Assembly: GCA_031280615.1 (NCBI GenBank) | Contig: JAITGO010000020.1 | Coordinates: forward strand, 62,001-126,000 | Length of the DNA stretch: 64,000 bases | Source: Desulfobulbus sp. | GTDB lineage: Bacteria; Desulfobacterota; Desulfobulbia; Desulfobulbales; Desulfobulbaceae | Reading direction: 5' to 3' | Notes under the pieces: generated by a model | Told to the model about the DNA's origin: nothing | Database searches by the model: none | Seen by the model: only the letters and a program-made list of their open reading frames with translations | Shown: positions 44,192-53,418 of the stretch, piece by piece | How the letters are laid out: each line of letters starts with the position of its first letter | How positions within the stretch are numbered: the stretch's first letter is position 1 | Position numbers and translations under genes: made by a program

Positions 44192-44289
44192 AATTTCCGG
44201 AAGATAAACAGCGAAGAGCCCGCATGAATCGGAAAAAAAACTAATCGCGGAATGATTCGGCGGGTAAATAACCAATAAGGAGAAAGATC

Positions 44290-45294
44290 ATGTTCAAGAA
44301 AGCGGCTCAGGTTATTGGGGCCTTGACGATGTCGACGATTTTTTGGGCAGCGCCGGTGGTTGCCGAACCGATCGTCATCAAGTTCAGCCATGTCGTTGCG
44401 GTTGACACCCCCAAGGGAAATGCGGCCGAGTTTTTCAAGAAGCGAGCCGAGGAATTGACCAAGGGTAAGGTGAAGGTCGAGGTTTACCCAAATGGCCAGT
44501 TGTACAAAGACAGAGAAGAGATGGATGCCTTGCAGTTTGGGGCTGTGCAAATGTTGGCGCCCTCATTGGCCAAATTCGGTCCGCTTGGGATCAAGGATTT
44601 CGAGGTCTTTGATCTTCCTTATATTTTTAATGGCTACGAGGATTTGCATAAGGTCACCGACGGTCCTGTCGGCCGGAAACTACTCGACAAATTGGAGATA
44701 AAGGGCATCAAAGGCCTGGCCTATTGGGACAATGGTTTTAAATCGTTCTCGGCCAACACTCCGATCCAAACTCCCGACGATTTGAAAGGCAAAAAAATGC
44801 GTATTCAGCCGTCCACGGTACTTGAAGAACAGATGCGCGAGTTGGGAGCCATTCCTCAGATCATGCCGTTTTTCGAGGTCTATCAGGCCCTGCAGACCGG
44901 TGCCGTTGATGGCACGGAGAATCCGATCTCCAACTTCTACACGCAGAAGATGTACGAAGTGCAAAAATACATGACGATTACCAATCACGGCTACCTGGGC
45001 TACGCGGTTATCGTCAATAAGAAATTCTGGGAAGAACTTCCCGCTGACATCCGTACGCAGCTCGAGATCGCCATGAAAGAGGCGACCGACTACGCCAATA
45101 AGAGTGCCAAAACGTCCAATGACAAGGATTTGCAATCGGTCAAGGCGTCTGGGACGACAGAGGTGACAACCCTGACTCCCGAGCAACGCGCCGCTTTCAG
45201 GAAAGCATTGATACCGGTGCATGACAAAATGACTGGCCGGATCGGTAAAGACACCATGGATGCGGTCCGAAAAGCGGTGGGATTCGTCGACTAA
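44290..45294 (+). CDS. TRAP transporter substrate-binding protein, DctP family
   Basis: A 334-residue periplasmic protein with a signal peptide ending near VVAEP. It has IKFSHVVAVDTPKG, VEVYPNGQLYKDREE, the conserved arginine region GKKMRIQPS and a GAVDGTENPISNFY segment. TRAP binding proteins capture organic acids, the conserved Arg contacting the carboxylate. The membrane partners DctQ and DctM are absent; a decayed integrase follows instead. AAGGAGAAAGATC precedes the ATG. It therefore appears to be an orphan. Confidence 0.92.
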   Translation: MFKKAAQVIGALTMSTIFWAAPVVAEPIVIKFSHVVAVDTPKGNAAEFFKKRAEELTKGKVKVEVYPNGQLYKDREEMDALQFGAVQMLAPSLAKFGPLGIKDFEVFDLPYIFNGYEDLHKVTDGPVGRKLLDKLEIKGIKGLAYWDNGFKSFSANTPIQTPDDLKGKKMRIQPSTVLEEQMRELGAIPQIMPFFEVYQALQTGAVDGTENPISNFYTQKMYEVQKYMTITNHGYLGYAVIVNKKFWEELPADIRTQLEIAMKEATDYANKSAKTSNDKDLQSVKASGTTEVTTLTPEQRAAFRKALIPVHDKMTGRIGKDTMDAVRKAVGFVD

Positions 45295-45331
45295 TGCTTC
45301 TCGGCTCCTCACGCGAATCTGTGTATGAGAA

Positions 45332-45901
45332 GTGGAGTTGGCAAGTGGTCCATGCAGTGGTCAGCTGTTCTGTCCATTGGCCTTCTGCCCGCCCATCTCG
45401 GCAGAACTGGCCGCCATGTATCAGGCAACGGCGCCGCACTTGCGCAGGGCCATCATGCTGGGGTACTGTACCGGGATTCGTCCGGGCCAGTCGGAGAAAC
45501 TTGTCTTCAGATGGGACCGGGCCGATGCGATCAATGGCACCATTTTCGTTGAGAGTACCAAAAAAGGCGGCATGGCGGCCTGGACAATTCCCATCGCCGA
45601 TGGACTGGTAGCCTCGTGCGCATATGGATGGCAGAGAACCTGAGGCAGGGTGCGCCGGGTGGAACAGATGACCAAAAGTTGGATGACCGTGAAAACCAAG
45701 GCAGGAATCTCCAAACCGATGCGTTTGTACAATCTGCGCTACCTGGCTGCCAGCGAAATGCTTGCCGCCGGTGCCGACCTCAAAAGCGTGAGCGAGATCT
45801 TGGACCACGCCAGTCCGGACATGACCCTCCGAGTATACCAGCACACCAGCACTGCCTTCCGCCTCGGTAACCCGTTCCCAGCGGTCGAAAAAATAAAGTG
45901 A
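45332..45901 (+). pseudogene. Decayed tyrosine recombinase (phage integrase) fragment
   Basis: Two pieces in one frame are separated by a TGA at 45641-45643. The first has ELAAMYQA, YCTGIRPG (catalytic Arg) and STKKGG. The second has MRLYNLRYLAASEML, LKSVSEILDHASPDMT and RVYQHTS with the nucleophile tyrosine. In a different frame around 45616-45650, IWMAENLRQGAPG appears to be the missing link, so two frame changes have occurred. The N-terminal DNA-binding half is absent. It is a remnant of a mobile element or prophage; no att site was identified. Confidence 0.8.
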
Positions 45902-45962
45902 AAACAGTTCAGCAGTTACGGACGAAAATAATGGCCGACCAAGAGCTACGGCCCTCGTTGCG

Positions 45963-47747
45963 ATGACCACCTCCGCCACCGGTACCGGCCATGACGCCGC
46001 GGACGGCCAAACGGCCTCCCGCGCCTCCCTGCTGGGACTGCTCACGCCCATTTTTCGCGACCACTGGCCGCGCCTGGCGATCGGCTTCCTGGCCCTGGTG
46101 GCGGTCGATTTCCTGCAACTGATCATTCCCCGTTTCGTCAAATCGGCGGTGGACGGCCTGGCGGCGCAAACAGCGACCCAGGCGCGCCTGGTCGAACTGA
46201 GTCTGTACGTTTTGGCGATGGCGGTGGCGGTGGCCGGGCTTCGCTTTGTCTGGCGCTATCTGATCATCGGCTTTTCCCGCATCCTGGAAAAAAAGCTGCG
46301 CGACCGCTTGTTTTCGCACGTGCTCCGCATGGACCAGCCTTTTTTCGAGCGCTGGACCATCGGCGATCTCATGGCCCACGCCAGCAACGATCTGGCCACC
46401 ATCCAAATGGCATGTGGCATGGGGCTGGTGGCGGCGGTGGATTCCCTGGTGATGTCGGCGGCCGCCCTGGGGTTCATGCTGACGATCGACGTCAAGCTGA
46501 CCTTGATCGCCCTGCTGCCGATGCCCCTGCTGATCGTGTGCACCCGCATCCTGTCCGGCCGCCTCCACCACCGTTTCAACCTGGTGCAGGAGCAATTTTC
46601 CCTGCTCACCGAGTTCAGCCGCGCCACCCTGGTCTCGATCCGGCTGATCAAGGCCTACACCCTGGAGCGCTTCCAGGAAGAGCGTTTCCGCACCCTGGGC
46701 GAGGGCTATGTGCGGAGCAATCTCAAGGTGGCGGCTATCCAGGGCCTGCTGTTCCCCATCGCCACCCTGGTCGGCAATATCGGCATGCTGCTGCTGCTTT
46801 ATTACGGCGGTGTGTTGGTGATCGATGGACGGATCAGCATCGGCGCCTTTGTCGCCTTTATCAGCTACCTCTACATGCTCATCTGGCCGATGATGGCCGT
46901 GGGATGGGTGGCCAACCTCGCCCAGCGAGGGATCACCAGCCTGCGCCGCATCTATCGTCTGCTGGCGCAACGGCCGGTGGTCGAGACCGGGAGCACCAAG
47001 CCGCTGCCCTCCACCCGGTCGACCGAATACGCCTGCCGAGGGCTCCATTTCACCTATCCGTCGGGCACGCGGCCGGCGCTGGCCGGGCTTGATCTGACCA
47101 TCGGTCCGGGCCTGGTGGGCATGACCGGCCGCACCGGTTCGGGCAAGTCCACCCTGTGCAAACTGCTGCTCAGGATGTACCCGGTGGCCGACGACATGCT
47201 CTTTTTCCGGGGAATCGACGTCAACCGCCTCGGCCAGGCGGATATCCGCGACTGCATTGCCTATGTCGGCCAGGAACCGGTGGTCTTTGCCGACACCGTG
47301 GCCGCCAACATCGCCTTCGGCTGTCCCGGCGCCACCATGGACGAGATCGAGGCGGCGGCCAGGGCGGCGGCCATCGATGCCGATATCCGGGGCTTTGCCG
47401 AAGGGTATCGGGCGGTGATCGGCGAGCGGGGGGTGAAGCTCTCCGGCGGCCAGCGGCAGCGGCTGGCCTTGGCGCGAGCTTTGCTCTGCGACCGGCCGAT
47501 GCTGATCATCGACGACGCCCTGTCGGCCATCGATGTCGAAACAGAGCAGCAAGTGCTGCGCGGCCTGCTTGAGCGGTTGCGCGGCAAGTCCGTTTTGCTC
47601 GTGTCCCACCGAATCAACGTGCTGCGCCATGTCGATCGGATCGTCATCCTTGACCAGGGCCGCATCGTCGACCAGGGCCGGCACCAGAGCTTGCTCGCCA
47701 ACCCGTTGTACCGCGCCATGGCAGAAAAACAGCAGAACCATGCATAA
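45963..47747 (+). CDS. ABC exporter half-transporter A (ATPase with permease)
   Basis: A 594-residue protein with a six-helix membrane domain (about 35-325) and a nucleotide-binding domain. Walker A is GRTGSGKST (389-397), the signature is LSGGQ (493-497), and Walker B reads MLIIDD, with Asp 518 where the catalytic Glu normally is. This fits the non-canonical half of a heterodimeric exporter such as LmrC or TM287. A short frame MADQELRPSLR at 45931-45966 overlaps its ATG and may couple translation. It overlaps the partner gene by 8 bases. The exported substrate is unknown. Confidence 0.9.
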   Translation: MTTSATGTGHDAADGQTASRASLLGLLTPIFRDHWPRLAIGFLALVAVDFLQLIIPRFVKSAVDGLAAQTATQARLVELSLYVLAMAVAVAGLRFVWRYLIIGFSRILEKKLRDRLFSHVLRMDQPFFERWTIGDLMAHASNDLATIQMACGMGLVAAVDSLVMSAAALGFMLTIDVKLTLIALLPMPLLIVCTRILSGRLHHRFNLVQEQFSLLTEFSRATLVSIRLIKAYTLERFQEERFRTLGEGYVRSNLKVAAIQGLLFPIATLVGNIGMLLLLYYGGVLVIDGRISIGAFVAFISYLYMLIWPMMAVGWVANLAQRGITSLRRIYRLLAQRPVVETGSTKPLPSTRSTEYACRGLHFTYPSGTRPALAGLDLTIGPGLVGMTGRTGSGKSTLCKLLLRMYPVADDMLFFRGIDVNRLGQADIRDCIAYVGQEPVVFADTVAANIAFGCPGATMDEIEAAARAAAIDADIRGFAEGYRAVIGERGVKLSGGQRQRLALARALLCDRPMLIIDDALSAIDVETEQQVLRGLLERLRGKSVLLVSHRINVLRHVDRIVILDQGRIVDQGRHQSLLANPLYRAMAEKQQNHA

Positions 47748-49530
47748 CTTCGGCTATTCGGAAGAGGGGCATCCCGGCTCGATGGGCGATGCCCGGCTCT
47801 GGCGGCGGATTCTCGGGTACTGTCGGGGGCATGCTCCGGCCCTGGCCGGGGCGGTCCTGTTGTCGCTGATCATCACCGTGGCCTCCCTGGCCCTGCCCAG
47901 GCTGATGCAGACCGGCATCGACACCGCCATCGTCGCCGAAGGGATCGGCCGGCCCGAGCGCCTTGCCGCGCTCGGCCGCACCGCCCTGTCCTACGGCCTG
48001 CTGGTCGGAGTGGTGTTCCTGACCACCTTTCTCCAGGTGGTGGTGTTGGAATGGATCGGCCAGTCGATCATGCATCGCCTGCGTCAGCATCTCTTCACCC
48101 ACCTCCTTACCCTCGATCTCCATTATTTCCACAGCCAGCCCGCCGGCCGCCTGGTGACCCGGCTGACCAACGACATCGAGAACATGCACGAGATGTTCAC
48201 CTCGGTGATGGTCACCCTGTTCAACGACGGCCTCAAGCTGGTGGGCATTTTCTGGTTCCTGTTCCTGATGAACGGTCCTCTGGCCCTGGTGATGGCAATC
48301 TTCATCCCGCTGGCCACGATCAGCACCATGGTGTTTTCCCGCTTCGCCCGGGAGAAGTTTCGGGCCATCCGTTCGCAGCTGGCCCGGATCAATAGTTTCC
48401 TGGCCGAATCCCTGGCCGGGGTGGCGGTGATCCAAAGTTTTGGCGGCCAGGAACGGAGCAGCCGCACCCACGACGGCCTCACTCAGGAATACCTGGTGCG
48501 CTCGTTTGGCCAAATCAAGGTGTTCGGCCTGTTCATGCCCTTGATCGACCTGATGAGTTCGGCCGCCATCGCCCTGATCATCTGGTACGGCGGCGGCGAG
48601 GTCATCCGCAACCACCTGACCATCGGCCAACTGGCCGCCTTTGTCTCCTACATGCGGCTCTTTTTTCAGCCGCTGCGCGAACTCTCCCAGAAGTATTCCA
48701 TTGTCCAGGCGGCCATGGCCTCGGCGGAACGCATCTTCCAAACCTTGGACACCCGTTCCGCCTTGCCGGCTCCGACCCGGCCGATAGCCGCCGCGCCGGT
48801 CCCGGTCGCGGGGGCCATCGAGTTCAAAGGCATCGAATTCGGCTATGAACCGGGGCGGCCGATTTTGCATGGGATCGATTTGCGCATCGATCCCGGCGAA
48901 ACCGTGGCCCTGGTCGGGGCCACCGGTGCCGGCAAGTCGACCCTGATCTCCCTGCTGGTTCGCTTCTACGATCCGGTGACCGGGCAGGTGTTGATCGACG
49001 GCGAAGATGTCCGCGACCTGCCCCTTTCAATCCTGCGGCAGCGGGTGGGGCTGATCATGCAGGATATTTTCATCCTGCCGGACACGGTGCGGGCCAATAT
49101 CGTCCTTGATCGGGAGCCGGACGAACAGCGGCTGGCCGCCATCCTCGACCGGACCGGCCTGCAGGCGTTCGTCGACCGTCTACCCCAGGGGCTTTCGACC
49201 CGCATCGGCGAGGGCGCCCTCAACCTCAGCCTGGGCGAGAAGCAGTTGCTTTCCTTTGTCCGGGCCTTGTACCGCGACCCGGCCATTCTGGTGCTCGACG
49301 AGGCTACGGCCTCCATCGACACCGAATCGGAGAACATGCTGGAGCAGGCAATTGCCGCCGGTTTTCGCGGCCGCACCTCGCTGGTGATCGCCCACCGGCT
49401 GTCCACCATCAGGCGGGTGGACCGGATCGTGGTCCTGGACCAGGGGCAGATCGTGGAGCAGGGCAGCCACGACCAGTTGATGGCCAGGGAGAGTGTCTAC
49501 CGGGGATTGGTGCGGCTGGATGGGGAGTGA
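47740..49530 (+). CDS. ABC exporter half-transporter B (ATPase with permease)
   Basis: A 596-residue partner of the preceding protein. A six-helix domain is followed by a nucleotide-binding domain with Walker A GATGAGKST (393-401), a normal Walker B LVLDE (D520, E521), but a degenerate signature LSLGEKQ (496-502) in place of LSGGQ. In the heterodimer this altered signature would face the altered Walker B half, giving one inactive and one active ATP site, as known for this exporter class. The ATG at 47740 overlaps the end of the upstream gene. Confidence 0.9.
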   Translation: MHNFGYSEEGHPGSMGDARLWRRILGYCRGHAPALAGAVLLSLIITVASLALPRLMQTGIDTAIVAEGIGRPERLAALGRTALSYGLLVGVVFLTTFLQVVVLEWIGQSIMHRLRQHLFTHLLTLDLHYFHSQPAGRLVTRLTNDIENMHEMFTSVMVTLFNDGLKLVGIFWFLFLMNGPLALVMAIFIPLATISTMVFSRFAREKFRAIRSQLARINSFLAESLAGVAVIQSFGGQERSSRTHDGLTQEYLVRSFGQIKVFGLFMPLIDLMSSAAIALIIWYGGGEVIRNHLTIGQLAAFVSYMRLFFQPLRELSQKYSIVQAAMASAERIFQTLDTRSALPAPTRPIAAAPVPVAGAIEFKGIEFGYEPGRPILHGIDLRIDPGETVALVGATGAGKSTLISLLVRFYDPVTGQVLIDGEDVRDLPLSILRQRVGLIMQDIFILPDTVRANIVLDREPDEQRLAAILDRTGLQAFVDRLPQGLSTRIGEGALNLSLGEKQLLSFVRALYRDPAILVLDEATASIDTESENMLEQAIAAGFRGRTSLVIAHRLSTIRRVDRIVVLDQGQIVEQGSHDQLMARESVYRGLVRLDGE

Positions 49531-49576
49531 CGGCGGGAGTGCGGCCTATGCCCACTCTGCGGGTCGAACGGTTGCG

Positions 49577-49597
49577 AAAAGGATGGCCCGCCCATCC
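49577..49597 (-). terminator. Weak stem-loop between the ABC exporter and the MCE operon ends
   Basis: GGATGG and CCATCC form a 6-base-pair stem at 49581-49597, next to AAAA that reads as TTTT on the minus strand. It is placed to stop the minus-strand operon, but the stem and T-run are short. Confidence 0.3.
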
Positions 49598-49638
49598 GGC
49601 CATGGCGATTGTCAATGGGCACGGACAGGCGCGGGCTG

Positions 49639-50487
49639 TTATTGCTGGACCGGACTGTAGGCGGTGTCGCGGTAGAAGGGGATGGTCTGTTCCAGCATCT
49701 TGAGCAGGTCGCCGTTTTGATCGATGGCCGCCAGGTATTTGTTGGCCGCCTCGCGCAAATCGTCGTTGTCGGTCCGCACTCCCCAGGCCAATTCCTCCCT
49801 GGTGAGCAGGATATTGCCGGGAGTCAACCCCTTGTCGATATAGAGCGAAGCATAGTAGTAGTTGGCGGTCTGGTTGAAGATAAAGACGTCGATACCCTTT
49901 TTCATCAAGGCCTGCACGCCGTCCTGGGCAGTGGCGAACCGGCTGATCGAACCCCTGGGACGAAGTCCCTTGAGCCATGCATCGGCGGTGCCTCCGGTAA
50001 CCACGCCCAGCCGGATCGAAGGTTCGGTCAAATACCTGATGCCATTGCCCATCCCGTCGTAGTCGCCCAACCGCACCAAGGTGGTCTGGCCCGAGACCAG
50101 ATACGGAGTGGTGCTGGCGACCCTGTGGCGTTGCGCCTCGGCCACGGTCATCCCCGCCATGACGATGTCGATTTTCTTGTCCCGCAGGGCCGCATACAAC
50201 TCTTCCCTGGACAGCGGCACCAGTTCCAGACGGCGGTTCATGGCCTCGGCTAGGCCTTCGGCAAAAAGCGGTTCCAGGCCGGCGATCGTGCCGTCCTTGG
50301 CATAGGCGAGCGGCGGCGCATCGATGACCGTGCCCACCTTGAGGGCCTTGGTCGGCATGATCACCCCGAACAGGTCTTTCGATTTGGGCGCGCAGCCGGT
50401 CAAGAGCAGAAGGGCCGCCAGCAGCGGCAGAAAAAACAGGTGGAAGAAACGGGCCATGTCGATCTTGGACGAGTCGGTGTTGTTCAT
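49639..50487 (-). CDS. Family 3 periplasmic binding protein-like lipoprotein
   Basis: A 282-residue predicted lipoprotein with lipobox LLTGC. The mature region follows the SBP_bac_3 pattern: LKVGTVIDAPPLAY, DIVMAGMTVAEAQRHRV, a GVVTGGTADAWL hinge segment and WGVRTDNDDLREAAN. Such proteins bind amino acids or similar small molecules. It is the last gene of the MCE/Mla-type operon, 31 bases after the DUF3124 gene, and no amino-acid ABC transporter is adjacent. An alternative start is ATG 50457. Confidence 0.8.
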   Translation of the reverse strand: MNNTDSSKIDMARFFHLFFLPLLAALLLLTGCAPKSKDLFGVIMPTKALKVGTVIDAPPLAYAKDGTIAGLEPLFAEGLAEAMNRRLELVPLSREELYAALRDKKIDIVMAGMTVAEAQRHRVASTTPYLVSGQTTLVRLGDYDGMGNGIRYLTEPSIRLGVVTGGTADAWLKGLRPRGSISRFATAQDGVQALMKKGIDVFIFNQTANYYYASLYIDKGLTPGNILLTREELAWGVRTDNDDLREAANKYLAAIDQNGDLLKMLEQTIPFYRDTAYSPVQQ

Positions 50488-50518
50488 ATCGGTTGCTTGC
50501 CTGGTGGGATGCCTTGCG

Positions 50519-51001
50519 TCAGCGGGCCGGGGTCCCTTTGATCGCCCGGCCGGTGGAAATAAAGGAAATGCCTTGTTGCATCTTGGTGCCGATCATCACC
50601 GATTCGATGATCGGCTCGACGACCGGGCTGTCCGCCTCCCATTCCACCAGGAATTTGGCGCCGGAGCCGCCCTTGGATTCCGATTCCGGTACAATATACC
50701 GGGTGGAGCCGAAGGGGGGAACGGTCACCGGTTTTTCCAGGTATTCCTGCAGCAGTACGCCGCCCGAGTCGTAGTAGCGGATACTTTTCAAGGTCAGTGC
50801 CTTGTCCGGATCGGTGTTGCGGATGCTTAAGGTGGCGGTGAGGAGAAAGGGAGTGCCACGATAGCGGTCGTCTCCGTAGATGTGTGAATAAACGGGAACA
50901 TAAACGGTTTGCCCCAGCCACTTGCCGAGCATGTCGGCGGCGGCCGGCCGGACGAGCGCGAACACGAGCAACAGGGCTGCAACGAGAGGTCGGGGCGACA
51001 T
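50519..51001 (-). CDS. DUF3124 family exported protein
   Basis: A 160-residue protein with a clear signal peptide (cleavage near PAAAD). The mature part is beta-rich and has GQTVYVPVYSHIY, LSIRNTD, IRYYDSGG and FLVEWEAD, which match DUF3124. No function is known for that family. It lies four bases after the PqiC-like gene, pointing to a role with the lipid transport operon. Confidence 0.7.
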   Translation of the reverse strand: MSPRPLVAALLLVFALVRPAAADMLGKWLGQTVYVPVYSHIYGDDRYRGTPFLLTATLSIRNTDPDKALTLKSIRYYDSGGVLLQEYLEKPVTVPPFGSTRYIVPESESKGGSGAKFLVEWEADSPVVEPIIESVMIGTKMQQGISFISTGRAIKGTPAR

Positions 51002-51005
51002 AAGC

Positions 51006-51629
51006 TCACCTGGTTGCTGGTTGGGAGCGGTGCACGGCCAACAGGGCGGCGGCCGTTTCCCGGCTCAGATCGGCAATGGCCTGGGATGCGTTGGCAACAT
51101 AGCCGGAATAGTCCGCTTTGTCGATAATCCGTGTCTGGCGGAAGGCTTTTCTGGTGAGGATAGTCTTGGCGACGCTGTCGCTGACGGTGTAGACGGCGAC
51201 GATGGTGAAGGACTGGCCGTCGCTGCTGAACTCGTTCATCTCGATTTCCAGCTGATAACGGGCGTGGCCGAAGCGCGGTCCGGGGTAGAGCGCGATGTTG
51301 TCGGTGGCCAGCAGGTCCCTGAGATCGCCGACCATCTGTTGGCCGATTTGCTCGTCGAGGGGGCCGGACCAGAGATGGGTGGTCGAGGTGTGGGCCGCGC
51401 CACCGGGCAGTCGGTCGAGCAGGCCGCGTCCTTGCAGCTGCGGCGCCAGCCGCACCGGCATCATCAGGATCAATCCGGAGAAATCGGCGAAATCCCGGGC
51501 CAGCGGCTGCTGGCGGACAGGTTGCAGGGTGTGGAGGGTGGTGGCGACCGGTGCCATGCAGGCGCCGAGCGGCAACAGGAAAAGCGCGGCCAGGCACAGG
51601 GAGCGCAGGCAAGGGCGGCGGTTGTTCAT
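51006..51629 (-). CDS. PqiC-like ABC-type transport auxiliary lipoprotein
   Basis: A 207-residue lipoprotein with lipobox LGAC. Its mature sequence (LILMMPVRLAPQLQGRGLLDR, then a LWSGPLDEQIGQQMVGDLRDLL helix, and YQLEIEMNEFSSD) fits the ABC_trans_aux/PqiC family of outer-membrane lipoproteins that work with MCE systems. The ATG at 51629 overlaps the MCE gene stop by four bases (ATGA). It is expected to anchor the MCE pathway to the outer membrane. Confidence 0.8.
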   Translation of the reverse strand: MNNRRPCLRSLCLAALFLLPLGACMAPVATTLHTLQPVRQQPLARDFADFSGLILMMPVRLAPQLQGRGLLDRLPGGAAHTSTTHLWSGPLDEQIGQQMVGDLRDLLATDNIALYPGPRFGHARYQLEIEMNEFSSDGQSFTIVAVYTVSDSVAKTILTRKAFRQTRIIDKADYSGYVANASQAIADLSRETAAALLAVHRSQPATR

Positions 51630-52636
51630 GGTTTGTCCTCCCGCTGGCCGAAGATCAAGGCATCGGGATGCTGTTGAAGGTAGTCGGTCAGCTGCCGGAC
51701 CGAGACGGCGGTGCGCTCGATTTCCCGCAGGGAGGCGGTCACCTGGTAGGCGAACAGCGAATCCTTCTCGGTCAGCTGTTGGATGTTGTTGAGGGTCTTG
51801 GTCAGGGCTCCGGCCGTGGCGTTCAAGCCGGACAAGAGGTGTTTCAACTCGGCGCTGGCCTCCGGCACCTCCTTGTCCGCGGTCCGGAGAAAGGTGGTGG
51901 CCGTGGCCGAAAGGGTGGAAAAATTGGCAAGCCCCTTTTTCAACTCGGCGGCCAGGGCGGGAAATTCGGCGTTGGCCCGGGCCAGCAGCCCGTTGACCCG
52001 GTCCATGGTGGAGTCCAGCGATGCCAGCATGTTGCGGGTTTCCTTGGAGTTGACGATGCTGCTGATCCCGTCCAGGGCCGCGGCGGTTTTGTTGAGGATC
52101 TCGTCGAGCGGCAGCTTTTCCAGCTTCTGGGTAATCTGCTCCAGGCCGGAGGGCTGGGTGGGAATCTCGAACAGGCCCTCTTCCTTGGCGGACTGCGGTG
52201 CTTGCGCTTCGGGGAAAAAGGCGAGATCGATGTAGAGTTTGCTGGTCAGCAGGCTGGTAATCTTCAACTGGGCGCGCAGGCCCTGGCCGATCATCTGCCG
52301 GAGCATGGCGCGGAGTTCCTCCGGCCCCCAGTTCGTTTGGTGCTTGCCGGTGAGATCGGACTTTTGTTCGATGTCCAGGTAGACCGGGATGACATAGTTG
52401 TTGTGTCGACTGTCGAAGTCGATCTGGACGGCGGCGACCCGGCCGATGGTCACCCCGCGGAAGGTCACCGGGGCGCCGGCATCCAGACCGTAGAGCGAAC
52501 CCGTGAAGTAGGCGACGCAACGCAGCCGGTTGTCCTTGAACTTGATCTTGCCCAGGACGACCACGGCCGCCAGGGCCAAGGCCAGGGCAACCAGGACGAA
52601 GCCGCCGACCAGGGTGGGATTGGCTTTCTTACTCAA
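51626..52636 (-). CDS. MCE (MlaD-like) lipid transport protein
   Basis: A 336-residue protein with an N-terminal membrane anchor (VGGFVLVALALALAAVVVLG), then one MCE domain (about 35-125; GLDAGAPVTFRGVTIGRV) and a long helical C-terminal region. MCE proteins form hexameric lipid channels in the periplasm. A TTG start at 52636 is used: it overlaps the TGA of the ATPase gene and GGGAGG lies upstream. It is longer than E. coli MlaD because of the helical tail, more like other MlaD-type proteins with one MCE domain. Confidence 0.88.
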   Translation of the reverse strand: MSKKANPTLVGGFVLVALALALAAVVVLGKIKFKDNRLRCVAYFTGSLYGLDAGAPVTFRGVTIGRVAAVQIDFDSRHNNYVIPVYLDIEQKSDLTGKHQTNWGPEELRAMLRQMIGQGLRAQLKITSLLTSKLYIDLAFFPEAQAPQSAKEEGLFEIPTQPSGLEQITQKLEKLPLDEILNKTAAALDGISSIVNSKETRNMLASLDSTMDRVNGLLARANAEFPALAAELKKGLANFSTLSATATTFLRTADKEVPEASAELKHLLSGLNATAGALTKTLNNIQQLTEKDSLFAYQVTASLREIERTAVSVRQLTDYLQQHPDALIFGQREDKP

Positions 52637-53409
52637 ACCGTTCGAACCTCCCGTTGCCCGGTTCCCCGGGTGAGAAAATTGAGCACCGTGGGGTCGGTGC
52701 ACTCCTGCAGCAGGGTTTTGGGATCGCCGGTGGCCAGCATGGTCTTGGCCTCGCTGTCGAGAAAGACCGAGTTGGTGGCGATGGCATAGATCGAGGCCAG
52801 TTCGTGGGTGACGATGACCACGGTGGCCCCCAGGCTTTCGCGCAATTCCAGAATCAATTGGTCGAGGTTGCGGGCGCTGATCGGGTCGAGTCCGGCCGAG
52901 GGTTCGTCGAAAAAAAGAAAATCCGGATCAAGGGCAATGGCGCGTGCCAGCGCCGCCCGCTTGCGCATGCCGCCCGACAGCTCGGACGGGTAAAAGTCCT
53001 CGAAACCGGCCAGCCCGACCAGCGACAGTTTGAAGGCCACCAGTTCGGCGACCACCTCCGGGGCCAGATCGGTGTAATGCTGCAGGGGCAGGGCCACGTT
53101 TTCGGCCAGGGTCATCGAACTCCACAGGGCGCCGGATTGATAGAGAACCCCGGCTCGGCGGATGATCGCCGCCCGCTCGTCCTCGTCCAGGGCCCAGAAG
53201 TCGGCCTCGCCGTACCAGACCGAGCCGGAGGCCGGTTGCTTGAGGCCGATCATGTGCCGCAGCAGGGTGGATTTGCCGCAGCCCGAGCCACCCATGATCA
53301 CGAAGATGTCGCCCCGGTTGATGGTGAAATCGAGATCCCGCTGGAGCACGAAGCTGCCGTAGGCCATGGTCAGCCCCTTGACGATGATGGCGGGTGCGGG
53401 CGGGGTCAT
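52633..53409 (-). CDS. MlaF-like ABC ATPase for lipid transport
   Basis: A 258-residue ATPase. Walker A is GGSGCGKST (40-48), the signature is LSGGMRKR and Walker B is FLFFDEPSAGLD, with the GMRKR form typical of MlaF/Mkl-type ATPases. It powers the adjacent MlaE-like permease at the inner membrane. It lies 9 bases after the permease gene and overlaps the MCE gene start, so the three are translated together. Confidence 0.92.
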   Translation of the reverse strand: MTPPAPAIIVKGLTMAYGSFVLQRDLDFTINRGDIFVIMGGSGCGKSTLLRHMIGLKQPASGSVWYGEADFWALDEDERAAIIRRAGVLYQSGALWSSMTLAENVALPLQHYTDLAPEVVAELVAFKLSLVGLAGFEDFYPSELSGGMRKRAALARAIALDPDFLFFDEPSAGLDPISARNLDQLILELRESLGATVVIVTHELASIYAIATNSVFLDSEAKTMLATGDPKTLLQECTDPTVLNFLTRGTGQREVRTV

Positions 53410-53418
53410 GGCCGGGCC

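Noticed and set aside
45909..47741. 610-residue minus-strand open frame
   Set aside because: Antisense to the ABC exporter gene; dominated by His, Gln, Gly and Asp typical of reversed GC-rich coding sequence.
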